Below are positions 1 to 7,477 of a stretch of DNA of 64,000 nucleotides, piece after piece. The DNA comes from Deinococcus yavapaiensis KR-236 (GTDB taxonomy: Bacteria; Deinococcota; Deinococci; Deinococcales; Deinococcaceae): NCBI RefSeq assembly GCF_003217515.1, contig NZ_QJSX01000015.1, positions 62,001 through 126,000 on the forward strand. Reading direction: 5' to 3'. How positions within the stretch are numbered: position 1 is the first letter of the stretch; each line of letters begins with the position of its first letter. The position numbers were made by a program, and so were the translations under genes. Below the pieces are notes generated by a model. It did not search any database and had not been told where the DNA came from. It saw only the letters and a program-made list of their open reading frames with translations.

Positions 1-287
1 AGCAGGTTCTCGCCTCGGTCGACGTCGGTGACGAAGGTACGAAAGAGACGGCCGAGTTCGTCCATGACGTCCAACTCGGTTTGTACGGAAGCGAGGCTGT
101 AGCGGTGCTTGCTCTTGCCGATGGGAAGGCGGACGAGGCGCAGTTCGTTGATGTCGCGGGACACGGTGGCTTGCGTGACGCGGATGCCTTCGGCGCGCAA
201 ACGGTCGACGAGTTCGCTTTGGGTGCTGATGTTCTCGCGGCTGATGATTTCTTGGATGCGCTTTTGTCGTTGTTCTTTGCTGAGCAT
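1..287 (-). CDS. argR: Arginine repressor ArgR, N-terminal part (cut by window edge)
   Basis: Transcription factor that senses arginine and represses arginine biosynthesis genes. About 95 N-terminal residues are visible, starting MLSKEQRQKRIQEII. They include the winged-helix DNA-binding region with the family pattern VTQATVSRDINELRLVRLP. The C-terminal arginine-binding and hexamerisation domain lies beyond base 1. The start at 287 has an AGGA ribosome site just upstream. An ARG-box-like operator and a TATAAT box lie about 65 bases upstream on the same strand, which suggests autoregulation. Confidence 0.9.
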   Translation of the reverse strand, partial: MLSKEQRQKRIQEIISRENISTQSELVDRLRAEGIRVTQATVSRDINELRLVRLPIGKSKHRYSLASVQTELDVMDELGRLFRTFVTDVDRGENL

Positions 288-307
288 GTCGGTCCTGTGA
301 CGCGGTC

Positions 308-336
308 GAAAAGACCGCCCACCGAGCGTGGGCGGT
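308..336 (-). terminator. Rho-independent terminator after coaBC, or attenuator in the argR leader
   Basis: A 9-bp perfect stem (314-322 with 328-336, 5-base loop) is followed on the minus strand by CTTTT. It lies just after coaBC. It also lies between the TATAAT/ARG box and the argR start, so argR mRNA from that promoter would carry it in its leader. Confidence 0.65.
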
Positions 337-347
337 TCGCATCGATC

Positions 348-361
348 CGAATAATTATACA
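348..361 (-). promoter_or_regulatory. Putative ARG box overlapping a TATAAT -10 box upstream of argR
   Basis: On the minus strand this reads TGTATAATTATTCG, matching 12 of 14 positions of the symmetric ARG-box core TGAATAATTATTCA. It contains a perfect TATAAT (359-354) and overlaps the coaBC stop codon. An ArgR bound here would block polymerase, so autorepression is the simple reading. No clear -35 box is seen. Confidence 0.5.
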
Positions 362-1584
362 CTATTTCGTTGAATATACGCCTCAAGCGCGGCCGTCAAA
401 AGACGCTCGGCGACCGCGCGCTTGCTCATCCTCGGCCACGCCTCGCTTTCGCCGGAAGGGCGCACGAGCGTCACCTCGTTGTCGTCACCGCCGAATCCGC
501 TTCCCTCGCGCGCCGGATAATTCAACAAAATAAAGTCGGCGTTCTTGCGGCGCGCCTTTCCGGCGGCGCGCTCCACGCCCGCGTGCGTTTCCATCGCGAA
601 CCCCACGAGCACGCGGCGTTCCTTGCTCGCGCCCATCTCGGCGAGGATGTCGGGATTCGGCACGAGGTGAATGACGGCGTCTCCCTGCGTCTTGGCCTGC
701 TTCTCGTTCGACGGCTCGGCCGCGCGGTAATCGGCGACGGCCGCCGTCGCGACGACGAGATCGGCGGCGCCGAAGACGCTCATCGCCGCGTCACGCATCT
801 GCACGGCGCTTTCGACGTTCATCAGCGTGACGCCGCTCGGAGCGGGCAGCGAGACGGGACCGCTCACCAAGGTGACGAGCGCTCCTCGCGCGACGGCGCG
901 CTCGGCGACGGCGAAGCCCATCTTGCCGCTGGAGGGATTGGAGACGAAACGCACGGGATCGAGATACTCGCGCGTCGGGCCCGCCGTGACGAGCACGTGC
1001 CTGCCTGCGAGGTCCTTCGGCGTCAGGACGTCGCGCGCGGCCCGCGCGACGTCCTCGGGTTCCGCCATGCGGCCGAAGCCTTCCCCTTCCCCGGAGCTTC
1101 CCAGCGCGCCGAAGTGCGGTCCTACGAACGCGTGCCCCCACGCGCGCAGCTGAGCGACGTTGCGAATCGTCGCGTCGTGAAACCACATCGTCGGGTTCAT
1201 GGCGGGCGCCCACAAAATCGGGGCGCGCGTCGAGAGCAAGATCGCCGACGCGAGGTCGTCCGCTCGGCCCGACGCGTGGCGCGACATCAAGTCGGCGCCC
1301 GCCGAGACGACCACGACGACGTCCGCTTTCGCGAGTCGAAGGTGCTGCGCGTCGGGCCGAGCCTCGAACCAAGTCTCGTCCGTCGCGATTTCATGATCGG
1401 CCGCCGTCGCGAGCGACAGGGGCGTGACGAACGCGAGGGCCGCGCGCGTGGCGACGACCCTCGTCTCGAAGCCCGCTTCTCTCAAGCGGCGCAGCACCAT
1501 CGGCGCCTTCACGGCCGCCATGGAACCGGACACGATGACCGTCGCGCGAGGAGCCGCCTCGGAAGGCACGGTCTCCCCTGCCAC
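355..1584 (-). CDS. coaBC: Bifunctional phosphopantothenoylcysteine decarboxylase / phosphopantothenate-cysteine ligase
   Basis: Makes 4'-phosphopantetheine for coenzyme A: the CoaB half joins cysteine to phosphopantothenate and the CoaC half decarboxylates the product using FMN. The 409-aa protein has CoaC at about 1-180 (GSMAAVKA at 20-27, likely active-site His81 in QHLRLA, PAMNPTMW at 127-134) and CoaB at about 190-409 (VLVTAGPTREYLDPVRFVSNPSSGKMG split over 198-223). The region usually holding the CoaC lid cysteine reads LGSSGEGEGFGRMAEP, with serine instead; some family members also lack it. The GTG start lies one base after the rpoZ stop, so the two genes form one operon. Confidence 0.95.
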   Translation of the reverse strand: MAGETVPSEAAPRATVIVSGSMAAVKAPMVLRRLREAGFETRVVATRAALAFVTPLSLATAADHEIATDETWFEARPDAQHLRLAKADVVVVVSAGADLMSRHASGRADDLASAILLSTRAPILWAPAMNPTMWFHDATIRNVAQLRAWGHAFVGPHFGALGSSGEGEGFGRMAEPEDVARAARDVLTPKDLAGRHVLVTAGPTREYLDPVRFVSNPSSGKMGFAVAERAVARGALVTLVSGPVSLPAPSGVTLMNVESAVQMRDAAMSVFGAADLVVATAAVADYRAAEPSNEKQAKTQGDAVIHLVPNPDILAEMGASKERRVLVGFAMETHAGVERAAGKARRKNADFILLNYPAREGSGFGGDDNEVTLVRPSGESEAWPRMSKRAVAERLLTAALEAYIQRNSV

Positions 1585-1585
1585 G

Positions 1586-1885
1586 TCAATCCCGGTCGCG
1601 GTCGCGCTCGGCGTTGAGTTGCGCTTGCAGTTGCGCTTGACGCGCGCGCTGGTAATCCGTCGTCATGCGGTCCTCGTCGATGAGGCCTTCCCCGACGACG
1701 AGCTTGCCCGTCGCGAGTTCACGCATCGCCTGCGTGACGAGATTGCGCGTCCTGGCCCGCTGTTCCGGAGCCAGCACGCTTTGCGCGCCCGAGCGCAGTT
1801 GCAAGGCGCGTTTGGCCGTGACGACCGAGAGGCGGTACTTGCTGTCCGTCATGCCGAGCAATTTGTCGATGTCTTTTTCTGCCAT
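1586..1885 (-). CDS. rpoZ: RNA polymerase omega subunit
   Basis: Small subunit that helps assemble and stabilise RNA polymerase. The 99-aa protein starts MAEKDIDKLLGMTDSKYRLS and carries the omega fold with a charged C-terminal tail rich in Arg, Gln and Asp. A longer reading frame exists upstream, but this ATG has an AAGGTG ribosome site at proper spacing and fits family length. coaBC starts one base after its stop. Confidence 0.93.
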   Translation of the reverse strand: MAEKDIDKLLGMTDSKYRLSVVTAKRALQLRSGAQSVLAPEQRARTRNLVTQAMRELATGKLVVGEGLIDEDRMTTDYQRARQAQLQAQLNAERDRDRD

Positions 1886-1906
1886 GTCGCACCTTCCGAT
1901 CAGCGA

Positions 1907-1948
1907 GCGCGCCAGCGAGCTTGGCGCGCTTCGTAACACGTCATGATA
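1907..1948 (-). promoter_or_regulatory. rpoZ promoter and leader hairpin
   Basis: A minus-strand TATCAT (1948-1943) is followed by an 8-bp GC-rich hairpin (1907-1914 with 1922-1929, 7-base loop) before the rpoZ ribosome site. This suggests a structured leader of roughly 50 bases. Confidence 0.35.
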
Positions 1949-1967
1949 CAGGCCGCGCGTGAGACGC

Positions 1968-2690
1968 TCAAGCGTGCGCCTCGAGGTTCTCGGGCCTCGG
2001 ATTCAGCGAGCGGCTGGCCAGCCACAGCAGCGCGACGGCGAACACGGGCTGCAACAGCACCAGGGCCGCGTTGACGCGTACGAAGCAGCCCGTCTCGGCG
2101 GCGCACACCTCGAACGGCAGTTGCGCGAAGTGAAACGTCATCCAACCGAGCGATTCGACCGTGCTCGCCGCGTCGAGCAGCAGCCAAAACGCCCACCACA
2201 GCAGCACGAACGCCAAGAACGCGCTGAGCAGCGACCAGCGCGAACTGCGGCCGATCGCGGACGCCGCGAGGCCGATGGCAGGCGGAACGAGCAAAGCGCA
2301 CGCGAGCGTGACGCCCAGCAGCAGCAGCGTGCGCGGCGCCAGGCTCACCTCGCCGAGCGGCACGACGCCCGACAGGAAGTACGCGGCCGAACCGAGCAGC
2401 AAGAACGTCAGCGCGACGAGTTCCACGAGCAGCCAAGCGTACTTCACGAGCACGAGCGTCGCGCCGCGCGCCCGAGTCGGCGTGCGCGCCGGAAAGACGC
2501 CGAGGCCGCCAAACACCCAGTACAGTGCGAGCGACCCCGCGACGAGCGACGCGACGAGCGCTTGCAAGTTCGGCGCGCGCACTTGCCACGCGATGAACGC
2601 GTCGAGAAGCGCCACGACGAACGCCGCCGTGCCGAGGCTGCCGATTCGCTGTCTCGCCTCCGACCGAAAAGCCGCCCGAAACGTTCGCAT
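1968..2690 (-). CDS. Membrane protein of unknown function
   Basis: I do not recognise this 240-aa protein. It has about six hydrophobic segments (for example residues near 20-35, 45-65, 85-110, 120-145 and 155-175, and one near 205-225) and resembles ABC-2 permeases in layout, but I see no ATPase partner next to it. The ATG at 2690 has GGAGG upstream and a TACCGT -10-like box before that. It lies upstream of rpoZ on the same strand with an 82-base gap, so cotranscription is uncertain. Confidence 0.75.
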   Translation of the reverse strand: MRTFRAAFRSEARQRIGSLGTAAFVVALLDAFIAWQVRAPNLQALVASLVAGSLALYWVFGGLGVFPARTPTRARGATLVLVKYAWLLVELVALTFLLLGSAAYFLSGVVPLGEVSLAPRTLLLLGVTLACALLVPPAIGLAASAIGRSSRWSLLSAFLAFVLLWWAFWLLLDAASTVESLGWMTFHFAQLPFEVCAAETGCFVRVNAALVLLQPVFAVALLWLASRSLNPRPENLEAHA

Positions 2691-2803
2691 GCCACGTCCT
2701 CCAAGTTCTTACGGTAGCGAGGCGTCCGATGTGTTCGCTCACCTTTTCCTTGAGCGGAACTTGCGATCCGCTCGAAGCTCGCCGAATTGCGACCTCGGTA
2801 CGA

Positions 2804-2832
2804 TTGCCGCCCGGCGGCGAAACGGGTAGCAT
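2804..2832 (+). promoter_or_regulatory. corA promoter
   Basis: A TTGCCG -35 box (2804-2809), a 17-base spacer and a TAGCAT -10 box (2827-2832) predict transcription from about 2839, giving a leader of about 160 bases before corA. A 7-bp hairpin (2752-2758 with 2767-2773) lies further upstream in the stretch between the divergent membrane protein and this promoter. Confidence 0.5.
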
Positions 2833-2881
2833 TGGAGGGCTGAAGATGAAGCGCCGTTAAAGGCCGAAGGAGGTGGTGGAT

Positions 2882-2968
2882 GTGACAAGCGAAATAGAGC
2901 CCCCGAGTCCGCTTCCTCACGTTTCCATCCTTTTCGGGAGGCTTCATGCGTCACGCCATCTTCTCTGA
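2882..2968 (+). CDS. Putative corA leader peptide (28 codons, proline-rich)
   Basis: A short GTG-started ORF in the corA leader. A near-perfect ribosome site AAGGAGGTGG (2867-2876) ends 5 bases before it. The peptide contains EPPSPLP at residues 6-12, an acidic/proline run close to the N-terminus, reminiscent of the magnesium-sensing leader peptide MgtL of enterobacteria. An overlapping ATG at 2880 is followed immediately by TGA, so that start gives no peptide. The ORF ends 33 bases before corA, just ahead of a hairpin that hides the corA ribosome site. It is a candidate regulatory leader ORF; expression is not shown. Confidence 0.45.
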   Translation: MTSEIEPPSPLPHVSILFGRLHASRHLL

Positions 2969-2977
2969 ATCCGACAT

Positions 2978-2994
2978 CCTCCAAGCAGCGGAGG
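2978..2994 (+). promoter_or_regulatory. Hairpin sequestering the corA ribosome site
   Basis: CCTCC (2978-2982) pairs perfectly with GGAGG (2990-2994), the only good ribosome site for corA, leaving a 7-base loop. The stem begins nine bases after the leader ORF stop codon, within the footprint of a ribosome terminating there. Confidence 0.5.
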
Positions 2995-3001
2995 TCACCC
3001 C

Positions 3002-3934
3002 ATGCTGACTTACTACCGCAGCATCGGCGGCAAGCTCAACCTCATCGACGAGTACATCGACGGATGCTGGATCAGCGCCATCGCGCCCACCCCCCAAGAA
3101 CTGCTGGACGTGAGCCGCGAGACGGGGCTGCCCCTCGACCTGCTGCAATACCCGCTCGATCCCGACGAGCGCGCCCGCTTCGAGCGTGACGACGGACACG
3201 TCCTCGTCGTGTTGCAGACGTCCAAGCGCCTCAACGAGGAAGGCGGGATTCCCTACGACACGGTGCCGCTTGGCATCCTCCACACCGACCACTGCATCGT
3301 CACGGTGTGCTCGCAGGACAACCCGGCCATTCAAGACGTCACGGCGGGCCTCGTACGGCAAATTCGCACGGCCAAGAAAAATCGCCTCACCCTGCAGATC
3401 TTCCTGCGGGCCGCGCAGCGCTTCCTGATCGATTTGAGGCGCATCGACAAGATGATCGACGCGGCCGAGGACCGCTTGGAAAGCGCCACGCGCAACCAGG
3501 AGTTGCTCGACCTTCTCAACATCGAAAAGAGCCTCGTGTACTTCAAGACGGCCCTCAAGGCCAACGAGGTGATGATGGAGCGGCTCAAGCGAGAGCGCCT
3601 CTTCGACATGTACGAAGACGACCAGGACCTTCTCAACGACGTCATCATCGAGAATCAGCAGGCGGTCGAGATGACGGACATCGCGCAAAGCATTCTCGGC
3701 GTCACGATGAACACGTTCGCCGCCGTCATCAACAACAACGTGAACGGCGTGGTGCGCATTTTGACGGTCACGACGATCCTCGTGGCGATTCCGACACTCG
3801 TCACCAGCATCTTCGGCATGAACGTCCCCCTGCCCGCTCAAGGACGGGAGTGGGCCGTTTGGGTCGTGCTGGTTCTCGCCTTCGGCATCTCCGTCGGGGT
3901 GGGCCTGCTGTTCCGAAAGCTGCGCTGGCTGTGA
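3002..3934 (+). CDS. corA: CorA-family magnesium transporter
   Basis: Inner-membrane channel for Mg2+ (possibly Co2+/Ni2+) uptake, working as a pentamer. The 310-aa protein has a large cytoplasmic N-terminal domain (about 1-245), two C-terminal membrane helices, and the GMN signature as SIFGMNVPLP after helix 1. The usual GMNFxxMPE is shortened to GMNVPLP, as in many distant CorA proteins. The ATG follows GGAGG with eight-base spacing. A promoter, a short leader ORF and a ribosome-site hairpin precede it, which suggests post-transcriptional control. A hairpin terminator follows. Confidence 0.92.
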   Translation: MLTYYRSIGGKLNLIDEYIDGCWISAIAPTPQELLDVSRETGLPLDLLQYPLDPDERARFERDDGHVLVVLQTSKRLNEEGGIPYDTVPLGILHTDHCIVTVCSQDNPAIQDVTAGLVRQIRTAKKNRLTLQIFLRAAQRFLIDLRRIDKMIDAAEDRLESATRNQELLDLLNIEKSLVYFKTALKANEVMMERLKRERLFDMYEDDQDLLNDVIIENQQAVEMTDIAQSILGVTMNTFAAVINNNVNGVVRILTVTTILVAIPTLVTSIFGMNVPLPAQGREWAVWVVLVLAFGISVGVGLLFRKLRWL

Positions 3935-3947
3935 CTTCTCGCGCTTC

Positions 3948-3980
3948 GCCCCCGCGACTTCGTAAGGTGCTCGCGGGGGC
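3948..3980 (+). terminator. Hairpin terminator after corA
   Basis: A 10-bp perfect GC-rich stem (3948-3957 with 3971-3980) with a 13-base loop lies 14 bases after the corA stop. There is no clear T-run. Confidence 0.5.
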
Positions 3981-4001
3981 ATTCGTCTGAGCGTGCCAGA
4001 G

Positions 4002-4007
4002 TAGTCT
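4002..4007 (+). promoter_or_regulatory. -10 box (TAGTCT) of pcuC
   Basis: It lies six bases before the pcuC ATG, the spacing expected for a leaderless transcript. Confidence 0.5.
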
Positions 4008-4013
4008 GACTTC

Positions 4014-4457
4014 ATGAATCTTCGTCCGCTCGCCGTCTCGCTCGCCTTCGCCGGCATCGCGCTCGCCGCCACGACGGGCGCGCCGTCCGTGCGGCTTGCG
4101 ACCGGATTCGTGGCGGCGGTTCCGCCCGGGAGTACCACGAGCGCCGCGTACGTCACCCTCAAGAACACCTCGAATCAAGCTGTTCGCCTCACGGCCGTCA
4201 AGACCACCCTCGCCGGACACGCCCTGCTGATGCAGACGACGCATCCCGGTCACGAAGCGGACGGCATGATCGGCATGCGCAAAGTCGCCGCGCTCGTGAT
4301 TCCCGCCAAGGGGCAACTCGTGATGAAGCCAGACGGCAACCACGTCATGCTGATGGACTTGAAGCGCGTTCCCAAGGAAGGCGAACGTGTCAACGTCACC
4401 TTCACGTTCTCGACGGGCACCTTGATCGTCTCGTTGCCCGTTCGGAGGCCCGTGTGA
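4014..4457 (+). CDS. pcuC: PCu(A)C copper chaperone
   Basis: Extracytoplasmic copper chaperone that delivers Cu(I) to the CuA centre of cytochrome oxidase, working with Sco. The 147-aa protein has an N-terminal signal peptide (about 1-20) and the His/Met copper pattern (HALLMQTTHPG, a GMIGM segment, then NHVMLM). Its stop overlaps the sco start as GTGA, so the two are translationally coupled. The start choice agrees with the -10 box six bases upstream. Confidence 0.9.
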   Translation: MNLRPLAVSLAFAGIALAATTGAPSVRLATGFVAAVPPGSTTSAAYVTLKNTSNQAVRLTAVKTTLAGHALLMQTTHPGHEADGMIGMRKVAALVIPAKGQLVMKPDGNHVMLMDLKRVPKEGERVNVTFTFSTGTLIVSLPVRRPV

Positions 4458-5107
4458 GCGTGAACACCGCTTCAACGGGTGACGCGCCGAAGCTCGACGT
4501 CGCGACGAGCCTGACGCGCGCCCTGCTCGCCGTGGCGCTGCTGCTGAGCTTGGTGTGGGTGTACGCCCGCTTGCAAAACCCCTTTCCTTACTTCGGCACG
4601 CCTTACGAGGGGCGTCCGGTCGCTGCGACCTTCACGGCCACCGACCAAGACGGGCGAGCGTTCGACTTCGCGTCCACGCGAGGTCAGGTCGTCGCTCTCT
4701 TTTTCGGATTCACGCATTGCCCCAACATCTGCCCGTTGACGCTGTCGTACCTGGAGCGGGCGCGGCAGCAACTGCCCGCCGACGTTCGAGACGACGTGCG
4801 CGTCGTCTTCGTCACGCTCGACCCCGAGCGTGACAAGCCCGCCCTGATCAAGCAGTACGTGGACTACTTCGGCAAGGACGTCACGGGCCTTTACATTCCG
4901 GCGGGCGATTTGAAGGCCGTCGCGAACGACTACCAAGTTCGCTACGCCAAGGCGCCCGTGGAGGGAACGAGCAACTACTTCATCAACCACACGACGGCCA
5001 CGTACGTCATTGACCGCACGGGGCGCTTGCGCGTGAAGTACGACTACACCCAGATGCCGCAAGTCGACAAGGTCGTGAACGACTTGCGCGAGGTACTCAA
5101 GCGATGA
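4454..5107 (+). CDS. sco: SCO1/SenC copper-binding thioredoxin-like protein
   Basis: Membrane-anchored thiol/copper protein for assembly of the CuA site of cytochrome c oxidase. The 217-aa protein has one N-terminal membrane helix (about 15-35) and the copper motif CPNICP in FGFTHCPNICPLTLSYLERA, with the distal His near FINHTTATYVID. GTG start overlaps the pcuC stop; its own stop overlaps ctaG (ATGA). The three genes form a tightly coupled copper-loading operon. Confidence 0.93.
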   Translation: MSVNTASTGDAPKLDVATSLTRALLAVALLLSLVWVYARLQNPFPYFGTPYEGRPVAATFTATDQDGRAFDFASTRGQVVALFFGFTHCPNICPLTLSYLERARQQLPADVRDDVRVVFVTLDPERDKPALIKQYVDYFGKDVTGLYIPAGDLKAVANDYQVRYAKAPVEGTSNYFINHTTATYVIDRTGRLRVKYDYTQMPQVDKVVNDLREVLKR

Positions 5108-5979
5108 ATGCCGACAATCTCAACCCGACGGCCGCCCAGCTTTTGCTGTCGTGGCGCTTCGATCCGCTCGTGTGGCTAATCGCCGCCGCGCTGATCGGCA
5201 CGTACTTCTGGCAATTCGCCAAAAGCCGCCGCGACCTCCAAGCAAGGCAGCAGTGGCGACCTTGGCGCGCCGTCTCGTTCGGCCTCGGAGCCTTCGTCGC
5301 GCTGTTCGCGCTGCAATCCGAGGCGTCCTCGTACACCCTCAACTCCATGGCGCTTTACATGGGCCGCCTCATGCTGCTCGCCGAACTCGCCCCACCCCTC
5401 TTGATTCTCGGCGTGCCGCGCCACCTCGTTCGACTCGGCGCGAAGGACGGTCCGCTCGGACGCACGCTCGCGTTCCTGCTCGACCCGTTCGTCGCCGCCG
5501 CGCTGTGGATCACGATCATCGTGTTCTGGAACCTTCCGGTGGGCTTCAACGCCTCGCTCGTGAGCGCCACGGCGAGCGGCTTGCTGCCCTTGCTGTACCT
5601 GTTCGGCGGCACGCTCGCCTGGGCGGTCACCCTCAATCCCCTCCCTCGGCTCAGCCCGCTCGGCGTGGGCGGGCGAGGCTGGTTCGGCTTTCTCGCGAGT
5701 TTACCGATGATGGGCGTCGCCGCCGTGTGGCTGTACTCGCCCGCCGTCCTGTACTCGCCGTACGTCAACGTGCCGTGCTTGTGGAACCTCACGCCCCTGC
5801 AAAATCAGCAGATTTCGGGTTGGGTGATGATGATCGCCGGGATTCCCGCCATGGCCGTCGCGATCGGGCAGCTCTTCTTGTGGATCGCGAGGATCGCCGA
5901 CGCGAACGACGGCACGCCGTACGAGGAGACGAATGCGTCGCCTCCGACGCCTGTGCCGCAAGGCGAACGAGGAGCTTGA
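5104..5979 (+). CDS. ctaG: CtaG-family (caa3_CtaG) cytochrome oxidase assembly protein, lacking the usual histidines
   Basis: A 291-aa protein with about seven membrane helices, matching the caa3_CtaG family by layout (AELAPPLLILG, late QNQQISGWVMMIAGIPA segment) and by operon position after pcuC and sco. In typical members the early helix carries HMxQH and a later helix carries further His residues thought to bind copper. Here the matching stretch is SMALYMGRLMLL and the later one LPLLYLFGGTLAW, with no histidine. It may act without copper binding or in another role. An inverted-repeat terminator follows. Confidence 0.8.
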   Translation: MNADNLNPTAAQLLLSWRFDPLVWLIAAALIGTYFWQFAKSRRDLQARQQWRPWRAVSFGLGAFVALFALQSEASSYTLNSMALYMGRLMLLAELAPPLLILGVPRHLVRLGAKDGPLGRTLAFLLDPFVAAALWITIIVFWNLPVGFNASLVSATASGLLPLLYLFGGTLAWAVTLNPLPRLSPLGVGGRGWFGFLASLPMMGVAAVWLYSPAVLYSPYVNVPCLWNLTPLQNQQISGWVMMIAGIPAMAVAIGQLFLWIARIADANDGTPYEETNASPPTPVPQGERGA

Positions 5980-5981
5980 AG

Positions 5982-6011
5982 AAGAACGACGCCCGATGGG
6001 GCGTCGTTCTT
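5982..6011. terminator. Hairpin terminator between convergent genes
   Basis: A perfect 13-bp stem (5982-5994 with 5999-6011) with a GATG loop lies between ctaG (+) and the rhodanese protein (-). It probably serves both directions; the T-run is weak. Confidence 0.7.
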
Positions 6012-6064
6012 CCGTTGTCGGCAAGAGTGTCGGCTTTGCAAGGCGCCGTGCGCGTCGACGCTTC

Positions 6065-7477
6065 TCAGGCGCGGCTTACTTCGCTCGGCAAGCTGAGGTC
6101 GAAGCCCGCCGCCTTCCACGCGCTCACCGAGCCCAGGACGTTGCGGGCGTCTTTGAAGCCGTGGCGCTCCAAAATGGAGACCGCCATGGAGGACCGGTAG
6201 CCGCTGCCGCAGTACACCGCGACGGGACGCTCCGGGTCGAGGCCGAGCTTCGGCAAGTCTTCCCACAGCGTCCCGAGGAAGGCGTGCTTCGCGGTGGGCA
6301 CGTGCCCTGTACGCCACTCGTCCGGGCGGCGCACGTCGAGGACTTGCACGTCGTCGTTCGCGTCGAGGCAGGCGCGCAGTTCCTGCACGCTCATCTGCCC
6401 GCCTTGGCGCCACGGCAAGCCCGCTTCGATCCAGCCGCGCATTCCGTGCCGCAAGAAGCCCAAGATGCTTTCGAGGCCGAGCCGCAGCAAGTGGCGCTCG
6501 ACGATCTCCTCGTGGTCGGGCGAATCGAGGACGATCAGCAGGCGGTGGTGCGGCGCGAGCATCCAGCCCGCGTGGATGGGGAACGCGTCTCGCAAGGCGA
6601 TGTTGAGGCTGCCGTCGAGGTGCGCGGACGCGTACGCTTCGATTTCGCGCGCGTCGAGGACGACGCTGTCAGGATCTTCCATCGCTTCGCGGAAGTCTTG
6701 CGGCGAGAGCCACGGGGTGGCGGGCCGCACGCCGAGGTAGCCCGGTCCTGAGGCGTTGAGCTTCTTGACGCGCCCGTAGTACGAGGGTTGCGGCGGAAGG
6801 TCCGAGGTGAGGTTCGTGACGAAGGACGCCTCGTCGGTCGCTTTGAAGTGCGGGTTGTGCTGCCGTTCGTAGCCCAGCGTGGTGCAGTCACGAATGCCGA
6901 TCCGTCCGCCGCAAGGGCTGCCGTGACCGTGCGCGGGCAAGACGAGCAGTCCGTCGTCGAGCGCGCCGAACTTCTCGGTGAGAGAGTGGTGCAGTTGGCG
7001 CGCGCCGTCCTCGGCGGAGACGCCCGACGCGAGGTCGGGGCGGCCCACTTCCGCGTTGAAGAGGGTATCGCCGCTGAGCAGCGCCCACTCGCCTTCCGCG
7101 CCGAGCCCGCCGCCCGACAGCACGAGGCTGATGGCGTCGGGAGAGTGGCCGGGCGTGTGCAGGGCGCGCAGTTCGAGCTTGCCGAGCGTGAGTTCCTCGC
7201 CGTCTTGCAGCTTGTGCACGTCGAAGCCGTAGTCGCCCGGACCGCCGTACACGGTGGCGCTCGTGAGGGTGCAAAGTTCGCGGGCGCCGGACACGAAGTC
7301 GGCGTGGATGTGCGTCTCGATGACGTGGGTGATGCGAACGCCGTGCTTCTTGGCGAAGTCGAGGTAGACGTCCACGTCGCGGCGCGGATCGACGACCGCC
7401 GCGCAGCCCGCCTCTTCGTCGGCGATGAAGTACGACAAGGCGCTGAGGCCCTCGGTCTTGATGGTGTGGAGGATCAT
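6065..7477 (-). CDS. MBL-fold persulfide dioxygenase with two rhodanese domains
   Basis: Likely oxidises glutathione or low-molecular-weight persulfides to sulfite and moves sulfane sulfur. The 470-aa protein has an ETHE1-type metallo-beta-lactamase domain (about 1-240) with THIHADFVSG (His56, His58, Asp60), HTPGHSPD, SGDTLF and AHGHGSPCGG. Rhodanese 1 (about 270-360) has no catalytic cysteine. Rhodanese 2 (about 370-465) has the active loop CGSGYRSS. The ATG at 7477 begins MILHTIKTEGLSALSY; longer upstream reading in this frame is not credible. The start overlaps the stop of a 64-aa acidic ORF (ATGA), so they are coupled. Confidence 0.88.
   Translation of the reverse strand: MILHTIKTEGLSALSYFIADEEAGCAAVVDPRRDVDVYLDFAKKHGVRITHVIETHIHADFVSGARELCTLTSATVYGGPGDYGFDVHKLQDGEELTLGKLELRALHTPGHSPDAISLVLSGGGLGAEGEWALLSGDTLFNAEVGRPDLASGVSAEDGARQLHHSLTEKFGALDDGLLVLPAHGHGSPCGGRIGIRDCTTLGYERQHNPHFKATDEASFVTNLTSDLPPQPSYYGRVKKLNASGPGYLGVRPATPWLSPQDFREAMEDPDSVVLDAREIEAYASAHLDGSLNIALRDAFPIHAGWMLAPHHRLLIVLDSPDHEEIVERHLLRLGLESILGFLRHGMRGWIEAGLPWRQGGQMSVQELRACLDANDDVQVLDVRRPDEWRTGHVPTAKHAFLGTLWEDLPKLGLDPERPVAVYCGSGYRSSMAVSILERHGFKDARNVLGSVSAWKAAGFDLSLPSEVSRA

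Noticed and set aside
2846..2860. Mini-ORF ATG-AAG-CGC-CGT-TAA in the corA leader
   Set aside because: The GGAGG before it lies upstream of the predicted transcription start, so it probably lacks a ribosome site in the RNA.
2800..3001. Magnesium (M-box) or manganese riboswitch before corA
   Set aside because: I compared the leader with the conserved core patterns I know for the M-box and yybP-ykoY classes and saw no match; the leader ORF plus ribosome-site hairpin explains it better.
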